Assembly (NCBI GenBank): GCA_963708625.1
Contig: CAVPSV010000004.1
Location: forward strand, 62,001-126,000
DNA: 64,000 nt
Reading direction: 5' to 3'
DNA from: DASXIF01 sp036498145
GTDB lineage: Bacteria; Actinomycetota; Actinomycetes; Mycobacteriales; Jatrophihabitantaceae
Both the position numbers and the translations under genes were made by a program. How positions within the stretch are numbered: the first letter of the stretch is position 1; each line of letters begins with the position of its first letter. This document shows, piece by piece, positions 24,875 through 35,737 of this stretch. The notes beneath the pieces are model-generated. The model saw nothing but the letters and a program-made list of their open reading frames with translations. It had not been told where the DNA came from and searched no databases.

Positions 24875-27679
24875 TCAGCGGGGGCGGTGGCTGGGGAATT
24901 CGATCACTTGCTGGAACGTCGGCCGGTTCTGCCAGTCGACCTCCGGCTGGGTGACGACGCCGAGCGCGCGGAACTCGATGCCGTCGTAGACCGGCATGGT
25001 CTGCTTCGCCGCCGCCGAGTCCGTCGATGCCGTCCAGCTCGCCACGGTGCTCGACCCGTTCGCCGTCACCAACGCGTTGTAGGTCTTGAGCAGGGCCGCG
25101 TCGATGGAGGTCAGGCACGTGCCCGGACCTCCGTTGCACTCGCGGTCGGTGATCTCGTTGCCGAACCCGTCCGCCGGTGATTGCCCGAGCAGCTGCTGCA
25201 GCGTCGAGACCAGGTAGCCCTCGTAGCCGCCGTCGTACGAGCTGCCCAGATGCGAACCACCGGAGTTGGGCGTGTTGACGAACTGCATCGGCAACACCGC
25301 GTAACCCGGCGTGGACGCGCCACCCGTCGAACCGACGCCACTGAGGCCGCCCGCGCCGAGGATCGGGTTGTACAGCGACTCGATCAGGTTCGGCATCAGC
25401 TCGTCGGCGATCGCGATCGCAGCGGCGTGCTGGTACTGCGTGTCGGACGGGTTTGCCTTGACCCGGTGCGCGCCGTTATTCACCCACGAGGTGAGCTGAT
25501 CGAGCATCGACTGCACACCGGCCGGCTCACTGCGACCCTGCAGGTATTGCAGCAACAGCGGCATGACGCTGGTGCCGTCCAGATCCTGCGTCGAGGCGAA
25601 CGACATCGCCTTGACCACATCCGATCGCTGCACGCCACCAGGATGCGCGGCGAACTGTGCCTGCAGCTGATTCACCAGCAGCTGCGAGCGATACACCGCC
25701 CCGTACCCGTACTGGTCGTCAGCGGCCGAGAATCCTGGCGCGGGTTTGTTGTTCCAGCTGATGAAGTACCCGCTCGGCGGATTCACCTCATGCACGTGCT
25801 GGTCCTGGGTCAGGTATCCCTGCCATTCGGCCACCCCGGTGCCCCACGCCGGCAGGGTCGGGTCGACGTCGGCGGGACGGACGGGGTCCAGGCCGCTGAC
25901 GAAGTATCCGGTGTCGCGGTCGTCGGCGTAGAACCAGTTGAACGTGTACAGGATCTTGTTCGCGTTCTGCATCCAGGACGTGACGTCGTGGGTCTGTGCC
26001 GGTTCACCGAAGCCGAGGAACCCGACGACCGAATCCACGTCGTGGTTGTACGTCGAGCGCTGGTTCACCACCGCCACCGGCGCTCCGCCGGACGTGGTCC
26101 ACCCCTGCACGATCCCGTGCTGGGTCAGATAGATGTTGCGCTTGAGGATGGTCGGTGCACCGACGCCGCCCGGCTTCGGGATCGCGGTCTCCAGGAACAC
26201 CTCTTTGGTCATCGGCAGGCAGTTGCCGTTGAACAGGTAGTAGGTGCCCTGCGGCTGCGGCGCGCCGCCCTTCGGGTTGCAGATCTTCTCCAACCGCTGG
26301 TCGATCAGGTCGCTGCCGGCCGAGGTCGCCGACCAGGCGTAGTCCTGACCGCGGCCCAACTCGACGATGCCGGTGCCTGGGAAGGACGCGCCCTCGGCGT
26401 CGTAGTCGGGCGAGTGCAGGTCGAGTTGGGACAGGATCTGCGGGGCGAAGTAAGAGACCTGTGGCCCGAACACGGCGATCGGATGGCCGTCCGCGCTCTT
26501 GTCCGCGTTGACCACCAGCGCGTTGCTCATGTGTTTGGGCAGTGATTCCAGGCTTGCGATGATGCCGAGTGCTTCCACGTTCGGTTTCTGCAAGTTGCAG
26601 TTCGGATCGGTCGCCGGCGGCCCACCGGTCAGCGTCGAACTGTCCGGCATCGCCGTGGTCGCCGGGTCGACGGTGCCCGGCGTCTCGTACGGGAAGTTCA
26701 CGTCGGAGGTCGTTGGCGCCAGCGGGTCGTTGGACCGCTTGAAGTCGTCGTACGCGCGGCGCCCATCAGTCGTACCCAACTCCTGCTGCAGGTACTTGAG
26801 GAGCATGGCGTTGGCCACCTCGGACCCGCCGCCGCGGCCGAAGATGCCGCCGATGAGCCCGGCGATGGCCACCACGTCTCCCACGTTCCACTTGACCGGG
26901 AGGATCTCCGGGACTGCAGCCACATAGTCGGCGGGCAGGTACTTGACGTTCGAGAGTGCCTTCTTGATGTAGGCATTCACGCCGTCGACGTAGTTGTAGA
27001 TCATCGTCTTGGCGAGTTGGCCCTGCGCGCCGTACTCGGCGGGCAGCGCGTCCACCTGCGCGACCGCCTGCTTGTGCGTGTATGCGGAGAGCAGTAGCTG
27101 GTCGTGGTCCATCTGCTCGAAGTCGCACGATGCGCCGAGGAAGCCGGCCAGCGACCCCTCGCCGTAGTGGCGCAGGACGTCCATCAGGAACAGCCGGTCC
27201 TCGGCCTGGGCATAGCCGGCGCCGAAGGCAAGGTCAGCGTCGTTGTTGCCGTAGACGTGCGGGATGTCCTTCGTGTCCCGGTAGATGGTCACGCCGGTTT
27301 CCGGTGCCTCGGTGCGCACCACGTCCTGCGGGCGCACACCGAAGGACTCGTCGTTGTAGTACGTCGACAGGGTGGAGTCGGTCAGGCTCGACGCGCCGTA
27401 GATCAGGTTGGTGTACTGAGCCAGTTGGTCCTGGCTGTTCGGCGGCCGGATGCCCAAGGCCTCGTACTTCAACAGGTCGGAACCGTTGACCAGCCCGTTC
27501 TCGCCGGGCGGCAAGATGCTCATCGCCTGCCCGTTCGCGTAGTCGTTGGCCCGGTACGCGGTCGACGGGGCGGCGGCCGACGCGGCACCGGTCGACGAGG
27601 CGAGCGCCACGGTTATCGCCGACGCGGCGGTGACGACCAGCGCGGTGTACAGCCGACGGCGCGGACGGGAGCGCGGCAA
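24875..27679 (-). CDS. Secreted penicillin acylase family N-terminal-serine hydrolase
   Basis: A 934-residue precursor. A basic start and hydrophobic core (LYTALVVTAASAITVALA) ending in ASAAA form a signal peptide. The alpha chain has GVTIYRDTKDIPHVYGNNDADLAFGAGYAQAEDRLFLMD, and the beta chain should begin at the serine of HMSNALVV (about residue 385), which becomes the nucleophile after self-cleavage. Family members deacylate beta-lactams, acyl-homoserine lactones or lipopeptides; the substrate is unknown. A TTG at 27679 is preferred because AGGAGG lies 5 bases upstream; a GTG/ATG-type start at 27733 has no such site. Confidence 0.88.
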   Translation of the reverse strand: MPRSRPRRRLYTALVVTAASAITVALASSTGAASAAAPSTAYRANDYANGQAMSILPPGENGLVNGSDLLKYEALGIRPPNSQDQLAQYTNLIYGASSLTDSTLSTYYNDESFGVRPQDVVRTEAPETGVTIYRDTKDIPHVYGNNDADLAFGAGYAQAEDRLFLMDVLRHYGEGSLAGFLGASCDFEQMDHDQLLLSAYTHKQAVAQVDALPAEYGAQGQLAKTMIYNYVDGVNAYIKKALSNVKYLPADYVAAVPEILPVKWNVGDVVAIAGLIGGIFGRGGGSEVANAMLLKYLQQELGTTDGRRAYDDFKRSNDPLAPTTSDVNFPYETPGTVDPATTAMPDSSTLTGGPPATDPNCNLQKPNVEALGIIASLESLPKHMSNALVVNADKSADGHPIAVFGPQVSYFAPQILSQLDLHSPDYDAEGASFPGTGIVELGRGQDYAWSATSAGSDLIDQRLEKICNPKGGAPQPQGTYYLFNGNCLPMTKEVFLETAIPKPGGVGAPTILKRNIYLTQHGIVQGWTTSGGAPVAVVNQRSTYNHDVDSVVGFLGFGEPAQTHDVTSWMQNANKILYTFNWFYADDRDTGYFVSGLDPVRPADVDPTLPAWGTGVAEWQGYLTQDQHVHEVNPPSGYFISWNNKPAPGFSAADDQYGYGAVYRSQLLVNQLQAQFAAHPGGVQRSDVVKAMSFASTQDLDGTSVMPLLLQYLQGRSEPAGVQSMLDQLTSWVNNGAHRVKANPSDTQYQHAAAIAIADELMPNLIESLYNPILGAGGLSGVGSTGGASTPGYAVLPMQFVNTPNSGGSHLGSSYDGGYEGYLVSTLQQLLGQSPADGFGNEITDRECNGGPGTCLTSIDAALLKTYNALVTANGSSTVASWTASTDSAAAKQTMPVYDGIEFRALGVVTQPEVDWQNRPTFQQVIEFPSHRPR

Positions 27680-27864
27680 CGGGACCTCCTGTGCGGTGGG
27701 CAGCCACCGGCGCAAGACGACGCCTGCTGCCACGACGGAATGGGCGCTGAGGTGTGACTAGAACGTGTTCCTCAACACAGGCTTAGCCCATTGCGGCGGT
27801 GCGCGCCACTCGACGCAGTCCAGGCAGAGTCAGCCAACGGGGGCCGGGGCACATCTCCCAGGAC

Positions 27865-28662
27865 TCAGCGCTGTTCGCGCTCGTGCAGCCGGCGCTCTGC
27901 CGAGCGGACCGCGGCCTCGGCCGGGCGCAGCTCGCGCTCGGTGTCCTGCAGCCGGCGTCGAAGTTGCTCCGCCTCGGCGAGCAGGTCGTCGCGGTGCTTG
28001 CGCGCGGCGGCGAGCGCGTCGCGCGCGCCGCCAGCTTTCGCTCCCGTTCCATCGCGGCCCGCGACGGCGCAGTGCCCCGGCCGCGCGCCGGGGCGGCCTC
28101 CGCCCGCGCGGCAGGGGCGGACGGCGCGGGCGCGCACGACTTGAAGCCGCGGCCGGTGCGTCGAGTGCGGCCACGGCGTCGCTGATGTCCACCTCGCCGA
28201 AGCCGCTGTAGGCCAACGCGGTGGTGAGTCGCCCGGTGCGCACCGCGATTTCGGCGTTCTCGTCGGCCACCGCGGCATCAAGGGTCGCCTGCACCTCCCG
28301 CACCGTGCCGTCGTTGATCGCACGCTCGGTCGCGGCGGCGAGCTGGGCGGCGTCGCGAGCAAGCGCCGCGACCGCGGCGTGCCGTTTCACCGACAGCTCG
28401 CGCAGCTGATCGCCGCGCAGGGCTCGCTGCGCCTCGCGCAGCTGCCCGGCCAGTTCGAGCAGCTTGTTCACCTCATCGGGACGTTCGCGCACCAGCAGGT
28501 TCACCGCCCAGGCCGCGACCGTCGGGCGCCGCATCGCCTCGATCGCTGTGCGCGCCTGCGGGTCACCGTCGCGCTTGGCCTGCGCGACCAGCTCGCCGCG
28601 GCGAGCGGTGAACCGGTCCGGTCGTAGGCCGTAGAGCTCGTCCGCGGCGGCGTCGGCGTCCA
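27865..28662 (-). pseudogene. Conserved actinobacterial coiled-coil protein, reading frame broken
   Basis: The N-terminal 165 residues (from MDADAAADELYGLRPDRF, with RRPTVAAWAVNLLVRERPDEV) match a conserved hypothetical protein I recognise but cannot assign a role. At about 28,140 the frame ceases to make sense. A Lys/Arg/Glu coiled coil (ALAAARKHRDDLLAEAEQLRRR) and a natural stop appear in another frame, and ERERKLAA lies in the third. Two indels, one in a GCGCGC run near 28,027, would restore a protein of about 265 residues. It starts 23 bases after rpiB. Sequence error is as likely as decay. Confidence 0.7.
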
Positions 28663-28685
28663 TGGATGCGACCTCGCGCGGTGCC

Positions 28686-29159
<474 letters not shown>

Positions 29160-29304
29160 CTGGTCATCATCGCAGCACCAATCCGAGCCGCACCGCCGCC
29201 GCCGGGCATCGCCGCAACACCCGGGCCGCCGACGGCGCAGACTACGGCGCCCGAGCGGGTGTCCGGCAGCCAGCGCAGCCAGGCACCAGGCGGACAATGG
29301 GCTG

Positions 29305-30357
29305 GTGCCCAACGCCCAGCCTGCGCCCGAGCTGAGTGGCCTGCTCGCGCACTGGCAGCTGCAACCGCTGGCGATCGTTGTTGCGGTGGCGCTCTGCGTC
29401 ATCTATCTGGGCGCGCTGCGGTCGCTTCGTGCCGAGCCCGGCGGCCCGGGCTGGCCAGCGCGGCACACCGCCGTCTTCGTTGCCGGTCTGGCTCTGTTCG
29501 TGTGGACGACCTGCGGCTGGCCGGAGGCGTATCGCCGCTCGCTGTTCTGGGTGTGGACGGCGCAGACGCTCACGTTGCTGCTGGTGGTGCCGGTGCTGAT
29601 CCTGGCGGGACAACCATTGCAGCTGGTACGGCTGGTGCGCGGTCCCGGTGGCGTGGTGGATCGATTCCTGCGCTCGCGTGCCGGACGGGTGCTCGGCAAT
29701 CCGCTCGTTGGGCCGGCCGTGGTGCCGCTGCTCTCGGCCGCACTGTTCTTCGGCCCACTGCCGGCATGGGTGGTGCGCTCCGAAACACTGGCGTGGCTGC
29801 TGCAGTTGCTGCTGGTCGGACTTGGCGCGGTGATCGTGCTGCCGCTGGTCGGCCCGGTCATCGAGGCAACGTCGCTCGCGGTGGGCCTGTCGCTGGCCAT
29901 CGGCTCGTTCGAACTCGTCCTCGACGCGATACCGGGGATCGCATTGCGGCTGCGCACCAGCACCGCGACCGACTACTTCAGCCATCGCCAGCTGCACAGC
30001 TGGTCGCCCAGCCCGCTGCACGATCAGCAGATCGCCGGCGCGATCGTGTGGTGTCTGGCCGAGCTGATCGACCTGCCATTCCTGTTGCTCGTCTACCGCC
30101 GCTGGTTGCAGGCCGACGCGCGCGACGCGGCCGAGGTCGATGCCGTGCTGGACGCGGAACGGGCCGCGCGGTCGGCGCTGAGCTCGGCCGGCCGCGCGGG
30201 CGTGCGGGCGGGCGTCGAATCCGCGATCGGCGAGAGCACGAACACCGTTGACAGCAGTGATGGCGCGCAGCCGGTCACCGATGCGCCGTGGTGGCTTACC
30301 GATCCGCAGATGCGACGCCGCGGTTTCTCCGATCACCCGCCGGTCCGGGGGGAGTGA
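29305..30357 (+). CDS. CtaG-like cytochrome c oxidase assembly protein
   Basis: The 350-residue membrane protein has six or seven hydrophobic helices and the caa3_CtaG pattern: LLAHWQLQPLAIVV at the start, TAQTLTLLLVVPVLILAGQPLQLVR in the middle, and the HDQQIAGAIVWCLAEL helix near the end. Such proteins help insert copper into cytochrome oxidase. The GTG at 29305 fits the beginning of similarity. The C-terminal 80 residues are hydrophilic. It is divergent from rpiB, and its 3' end abuts the DUF952 remnant. Confidence 0.82.
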   Translation: MPNAQPAPELSGLLAHWQLQPLAIVVAVALCVIYLGALRSLRAEPGGPGWPARHTAVFVAGLALFVWTTCGWPEAYRRSLFWVWTAQTLTLLLVVPVLILAGQPLQLVRLVRGPGGVVDRFLRSRAGRVLGNPLVGPAVVPLLSAALFFGPLPAWVVRSETLAWLLQLLLVGLGAVIVLPLVGPVIEATSLAVGLSLAIGSFELVLDAIPGIALRLRTSTATDYFSHRQLHSWSPSPLHDQQIAGAIVWCLAELIDLPFLLLVYRRWLQADARDAAEVDAVLDAERAARSALSSAGRAGVRAGVESAIGESTNTVDSSDGAQPVTDAPWWLTDPQMRRRGFSDHPPVRGE

Positions 30358-30359
30358 AC

Positions 30360-30669
30360 GTGGCGGCCGGCTGCTCGCCAGTGACCGCGCGACCGGGATC
30401 GGACCGTAGACGTGCGGGAACGTATCGCCGCCGCCGTCCTCGAGCCGGATCGGCGCGGTCAGCACCGCCGGATCGATCTCGAGCACGAGCAGCCCGGCCA
30501 CACCGTCGAAATGGCGAGCGAGCGTGCCGGGCACCTGCTCGGCGAAGGAGCAGTGCACGAAGCCCTCGTCCAGCAGCGACGGCGGACGCAACTGCCCGTC
30601 CGCTCGTGCCAGCGTCTACCCCTGCTCGTCGGCGACGATGTGGAACAGCGGGCGTCGGCGCGGGTTCAT
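30360..30669 (-). pseudogene. DUF952 protein interrupted by an in-frame TAG
   Basis: From the ATG at 30669 the frame reads MNPRRRPLFHIVADEQG and then meets TAG at 30616-30618. The same frame continues at once with LARADGQLRPPSLLDEGFVHCSF and FPHVYGPIPVA, which is normal DUF952 sequence. A Trp codon (TGG) is the obvious ancestor of the stop. The start overlaps the stop of the upstream nitroreductase gene (TGATG), so the two were translated together. The 3' boundary is uncertain because the frame continues antisense to the CtaG-like gene. Confidence 0.75.
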
Positions 30670-31295
30670 CAGTCGAATGTAGGCGACTCGGTGCGGGTGC
30701 GCTTGAGTTCGAAGAAGTACGGGAAGTTGGCCAGCGTGACGGTCGCGTCGAACATTCGCAGCTGCCTCGCTCGCCTCGCGGTACGCGCGTGATCACCGGA
30801 CCGAAGAAGGCGACGCCGTCGATGTGCAGCACCGGCGTGCCCACCTCGTACCCGACCGGGTCCATGCCGGCATGGTGGGACTTGCGCAGTTGCTCGTCGT
30901 ACTCGTCACTGTCCGCCGCGTCGGCGAGCGACGCGGGCAACCCTGCTTCTTCGAGCGCTTCGACGATGACAGTCGGTGTCGAAGTCGCGATGCTGTTCGT
31001 GCCGGCGACGGCCGAGTGCGGTGTAGAGCGGTAGCAGCACTTCGTTGCCGAACTGCTCCTCCGCGGCGATCGCCACCCGTACCGGCCCCCAGCCGCGGCC
31101 GAGCATCTCGCGGTACTGCTCGGATAAGCCCTCCTTGTCCTCGTTGAGCACCGACAGCGACATCACGTGAAAGGCCAGGTCGAGATCACGATGCTCGGCC
31201 ACTTCGAGGATCCAGCGCGAGGTCGCCCACGCAAACGGGCACAACGGATCGAACCAGAAATCTACGACGGGCCGGGCATTGCGGGTATCTGCCAT
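30669..31295 (-). pseudogene. Mycothiol-dependent nitroreductase (Rv2466c/DsbA family), two frameshifts
   Basis: The thioredoxin-like start (VDFWFDPLCPFAWATSRWILEV) and GWGPVRVAIAAEEQFGNEVLLPLYTALG match the Rv2466c family, which reduces nitro compounds with mycothiol. Similarity passes to a second frame near 30,975 (EALEEAGLPASLADAADSDEYDEQLRKSHHAGMD) and to a third near 30,765, ending MFDATVTLANFPYFFELKRTRTE-PTFD and a natural stop. The active site is CPFA, so only one of the two cysteines of a CPxC motif is present. Both frameshifts need single-base changes only. Confidence 0.85.
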
Positions 31296-31404
31296 ATAGC
31301 AAGCGTACCCGACTCGTTGAGATCTAAACCAAAGTCTCAGCCCGGCCTCGCGGCGCCCCTGCACCGTGACAGACTCGACGGTGCCGATCTTCAGGAGCGT
31401 ATGA

Positions 31405-34002
31405 ATGCCAGCTACCAGCAGCGTGCCCAATCTGAGCAGGGAGCAAGCCCGAGCGCGGGCAGAACTGCTGTCCGTGGACGAGTACGACATCACCCTCGAC
31501 CTCACCGACGGCGGGGGAAAGCCATCCGAGCGCACGTTCCGGTCCACCACTCGGATCCGGTTCAGCGCGCGCAGGCCGGGTGAGTCGACCTTCGTCGACC
31601 TCATCGCCGACGCGCTGCACTCGGTGACGCTCAACGGCGAGCCCGTGGACGTCAGTGGCTACACCGCGGCAGAGGGCATCACACTCACCGGCCTGGCCGC
31701 CGACAACGAACTCATCGTCGAGGCGGACCTGCTCTACACGAACACGGGCGAAGGGCTGCACCGATTCGTCGACCCGCTCGACGGCGAGGTGTACCTGTAC
31801 TCGCAGTTCGAGACCGCGGACGCCAAGCGCGTCTACGCCTGCTTCGACCAGCCGGACCTCAAGGGTGCGTTCACGCTGCGCACGATCGTGCCCGACCACT
31901 GGCAGGTCGCGGCGAACGGGCGGGAGGTATCCGCCGAGCCGGCGGGTCCGGCCAAGCAGGTGCAGTTCGCCACCACCGCGCGGATGAGCCCGTACGTGAC
32001 CGCCGTCGTGGCCGGGCCGTATCACGTGGTGCGCACCATCCATGACGGCATCGAGCTGGGCTTGTGGTGCCGGCAGACCCTGGCGCAGTACCTCGATGCG
32101 GACGAGCTGTTCCTGGTCACCGGCCAGGGTTTCGACTGGTACCACACGAACTTCGGCCTGCGTTACCCGTTCGACAAGTACGACCAGTTGTTCGTGCCCG
32201 AGTTCAATGCCGGCGCGATGGAGAACGCGGCGTGCGTGACGTTCCGCGAGGACTACATCTTCCGCAGCAAGGTGACCGACGCGCGGTACGAGCGCCGCTG
32301 CATCACCGATCCTGCACGAGATGGCGCACATGTGGTTCGGCGATCTGGTGACGATGCGGTGGTGGGACGACCTGTGGCTGAACGAGTCGTTCGCCGAGTG
32401 GGCCGCAACCTATTCCCAGGTGCAAGCCACCCGCTGGGTGAACGGCTGGACGACGTTCGCGAACAAGGAGAAGACCTGGGCCTACCGGCAGGACCAATTG
32501 CCGTCCACCCATCCGATCGCCACCGACGCGCCGGACGTGCAGACCGCCGAGGTGAACTTCGACGGCATCACCTATGCCAAGGGCGCATCGGTGCTCAAAC
32601 AGCTCGCTGCGTATGTGGGCGTGGACGCGTTCCTCGCCGGGTTGCGGGAGTACTTCACCGAGCACGCATATGCGAACACGACACTCGCGGACCTGCTTTC
32701 GGCGCTGGAGCGCTCATCCGGCAGGGAACTCGGCTCATGGTCGAAGCTGTGGCTGGAGACGACCGGCATCAACACCATCCGCCCGGAATTCACGCTGGAC
32801 GCCGACGGCCGGTACACGACATTCGAACTGGTGCAGTCGGCGCCCGCAGAGGTGGCGCGGACGAATACCCTGCGCCCGCATCGGCTCGCCGTCGGCAGCT
32901 ATGAACTGCGCGCGGACGCGCTGGTGCGGGTGAATCGGGTGGAGCTCGACATCACCGGTGACCGGACGCCGGTGCCGCAGCTGATCGGCGCAGCACCAGC
33001 CGGCACTGCTGCTCGTCAACGACGACGACCTGACCTACTGCAAACTCCGGCTGGACGACCGGAGCTTCGCCACCCTGCGCGCGGGCGGCATCGCCAAACT
33101 CACCGAGTCACTGCCCCGTGCGCTGGCGTGGTCGGCCGCGTGGGACATGACCCGCGACGGCGAACTGGCCGCGCGCGACTTCCTCGGGTTGGTGCTCGCC
33201 GGCGCGGAGCACGAGAACGACATCGGCATGATGCAGCAGCTGGTCGCGCAGGCGGCCCGAGCGCTGGAGATCTACGCGGACCCGCAGTGGGCACGGGACG
33301 GATACGTTGCCCTCGCCGACACCGCCATCTCAGCCCTGCGACGGGCGGCGCCCGGTTCGGATCATCAGCTGGCCTGGGCGCATGCGCTGCTCACCTCGGC
33401 CCGGACCGAGGCGCAGATCGCGGTGATCCGCGAACTGCTGACCGATGCCTCCTCCATCGCGCCGGGGTTGGCCATCGACACCGATCTGCGCTGGGCGATC
33501 CTGCAGTCGCTGTCCGCCCTCGGCGCGGCCGGGGTCGAGGAGATCGACGCCGAACTCGACCGCGACCCGTCCGCGGCGGGCCAACGACATGCCGCCACCG
33601 CGCGCGCGTTGCAGCCGACGGCGCAGGCGAAGGCGCGAGGCGTGGCGACTGGCGGTCACCGACGACGAGCTGCCCAACGCCATGCACGCAGCCGTGATCG
33701 CCGGGTTCGCGCATCCGACCCAGGGCGAATTGCTGATCGAATACCGCGATCGCTACTTCGCCGACGTCGCCGGCGTCTGGGAGCGGCGCACCAGCGAGCT
33801 TGCCCAGGCCGTCGCGGTCGGGCTCTTCCCGACCTGGACGTCGACCATCGCCGCGGAGACGGTCGCCGCGGCCGACGCCTTCCTGGCCGGCCAGCCCGGC
33901 CGGCCGAGGTACCGACCGGCCTGCGGCGCCTCGTCATCGAGGGGCGCGCCGACGTGGTCCGGGCGCTGCAGGCGACGGGCGGTGGACGCAGCCGCCGGCT
34001 GA
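31405..34002 (+). pseudogene. pepN: Aminopeptidase N (M1 family), several frameshifts
   Basis: Full-length M1 aminopeptidase sequence is present in pieces. The first frame carries YACFDQPDLKGAFTL and the substrate motif NAGAMENAACVTF. After a shift near 32,310 a second frame has the zinc site LHEMAHMWFGDL with the downstream NESFAEWAA glutamate. After about 33,000 a third frame covers the helical C-terminal domain (ALAWSAAWDMTRDGELAARDF). Further shifts fall near 33,590-33,640, 33,905 and 33,975 before the end VRALQA...AVDAAAG. AGGAG precedes the ATG. A single intact protein would be about 860 residues. Confidence 0.9.
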
Positions 34003-34032
34003 GTGCCGGCCAGCCAAACCATGGCAGCCTCG

Positions 34033-34196
34033 ATCGGCGGTCGGTTCGACGCGCTATCGGCTCGCGTCCCGCGCACACAGGCCGCCTCTTTCGGCCGCGC
34101 AGCCATTGGCGGCCTCATCGGCGGCCGGTTCGACGCGCTATCGGCTCGCGTCCCGCGCACACAGGCCGCCTCTTTCGGCCGCGCAACCATTGGCGG
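34033..34196. repeat. Tandem direct repeat, two copies, 84-base period
   Basis: Copy 1 (34033-34112) and copy 2 (34117-34196) differ at only a few positions. Each contains the hairpin GGCCG-CCTCTTT-CGGCC. The period is 28 codons and the plus strand has an open frame through both copies (34003-34200, motif IGGRFDALSARVPRTQAASF twice), but no ribosome-binding site supports translation. Confidence 0.85.
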
Positions 34197-34211
34197 ATGA
34201 CTGGGAGGCAG

Positions 34212-34240
34212 TTAACGCGTATCCCACATCGGGTTATAGT
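34212..34240 (+). promoter_or_regulatory. Sigma-A-type promoter of the transglycosylase gene
   Basis: TTAACG (34212-34217) and TATAGT (34235-34240) are 17 bases apart. The predicted start near 34,247 gives a long untranslated leader before the ATG at 34413. Confidence 0.6.
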
Positions 34241-34412
34241 CGTTGATGGGGGTAACGCCGAGCGATCGGCGACGTGCCAACCGACCACGGAGTATCCGCC
34301 CGATGTCGATCCCCCGCCGCATCCTCTCCGCCATCCCGGTCCCGGCCGTCCACGGCAGGTATTCCCGGCCCGGCGCGACGACGACGTGATCCAGGCACCA
34401 GGCATCGCGGCG

Positions 34413-35563
34413 ATGATCCGGCGTCACCCCACCGCACTGCGCCGCAGCGCAAGCGCGACGGTCGGTGCCGGCCTGGTGCTGTTCGTGGTCGCCAGTCTCA
34501 CCAATGTCGGGGCCGGTGCGGCCCGCTCGACCGCGGCAACCGACGCCCGCCGCATTGTCGTCGACGTCCTATCTCGCCCCGGTCGATATCAACGGCCCGG
34601 ACTTCGCGCTGCCGGTCACCACCCCGTCGGCGCAACCGAAGGCCAAGCCCAAGGCGGCGTCGGCACCGGTGGACAACACGCTGATCAGTGCGATGACCGA
34701 CAGCGGCATTCCCGCGGTGGCGCTCAACGCCTACCGGGTCGCCGCCGCGCGCGTCGACAATGACGACCCGGGATGTGGCATCGACTGGGCGCTGCTCGCC
34801 GGCATCGGGCGCGAGGAATCCGACCACGGCCAGTTCGCCGGTGCGGTGCTGCACGCCGATGGCGTCTCCACGCCGCGGATCATCGGGATCCCGCTCAACG
34901 GCCACGGCACCGCGCTGATCCCGGACACCGATCATGGACGCCTCGACGGCGACACCGTCTACGACCACGCCGTCGGCCCGATGCAGTTCATCCCGTCCAC
35001 CTGGGCCATCTACGGCGCGGATGCCAATGGCGACGGCGTCGCCGACGTGTTCAACATCAACGACGCGGCGCTCGCCGCCGCGCGATACCTGTGCGACGCC
35101 GGCGGCAACCTGCGCACCCACGCCGGCCAGGTCGCCGCGATCCTGTCCTACAACGAGTCCGACCAATACCTGGCCCAGGTCCTGGCATTGGCCGACGCCT
35201 ACCGCCGCGGCATCCCGGTCACCGGCATTCCGGTCGGCAACATCACCGGCGCGCTGGCTCCGGTCAACTCGGGCGGTACGCCGCCGCCGGTGAACCCCGG
35301 CGCGCCCACCGCGAACCGGCCGCCGGCCCGCGGCGAAGACCACAGCCAAACCGTCGCCCACGCCGACGAAGACGTCGCCCGGTGGCTCCGGCAACCCCGG
35401 CGGCGGCTCCGGCACCCCCTCGGGCGGCGGCTCCTCCGGCGGCTCACCGTCCGGGCCGCCGACCGGATCCAGCCCCGATCCGTCCCCGAGCCCGTCCTCG
35501 ACCAACACTTGCGCGCTGCCCGATCTGTTGAATCCGGGCCACTGCGCCATCAAGAAGAAGTAG
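34413..35563 (+). pseudogene. Secreted lytic transglycosylase, two frameshifts
   Basis: The first frame gives a signal peptide (MIRRHPTALRRSASATVGAG then LVLFVVASLTNVGAGAA). Near 34,570 the sequence moves to a second frame with the transglycosylase domain: GIDWALLAGIGREESDHGQF (catalytic glutamate), DHAVGPMQFIPSTWAIYG and ILSYNESDQYLAQVLALADAYR. Near 35,325 it moves again to a Pro/Thr/Lys/Gly-rich tail (KTTAKPSPTPTKTSPGG) ending CALPDLLNPGHCAIKKK. Such enzymes cleave peptidoglycan glycan strands at the cell surface. Each break needs one small indel. Confidence 0.83.
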
Positions 35564-35737
35564 CGCCTACCCGGCAGATCGTGCGCGCCTGAGCCTGCGC
35601 GTGGGCCGTCACGAGCTGATCGGTGCTCGTCTGCCTGTCAAAGATCGCCTAGCCGTAATAGCGGCCCTGGGTCTGACGTCTTACGTCGGTGGAGCCACGA
35701 TCGGCGTCGGCGATGCAACAATCGCGGCGCCAGCCGC

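Larger units (their letters stand above)
34003..34412. other. Repeat-bearing leader region upstream of the transglycosylase
   Basis: This 410-base gap holds the 84-base direct repeat and a promoter (both listed separately), followed by a leader of about 170 bases before the ATG at 34413. The leader contains GTAACGCCGAGCGATCGGCG, a self-complementary stretch, and further GC-rich inverted segments. A regulatory RNA is possible because peptidoglycan hydrolase genes of actinomycetes often have riboswitch leaders, but I cannot fit it to a known class. Confidence 0.4.

Noticed and set aside
34003..34200. A 65-codon gene covering the 84-base direct repeat
   Set aside because: There is no ribosome-binding site, and the frame is open simply because the 84-base period is divisible by three; listed only as a repeat.
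34244..34412. A c-di-AMP (ydaO-type) riboswitch before the transglycosylase
   Set aside because: Only a short GTAACGCCGAGC-like piece recalls the class. The conserved GGGGGA and GGGUGAAUC-type elements are absent, so I do not call it.
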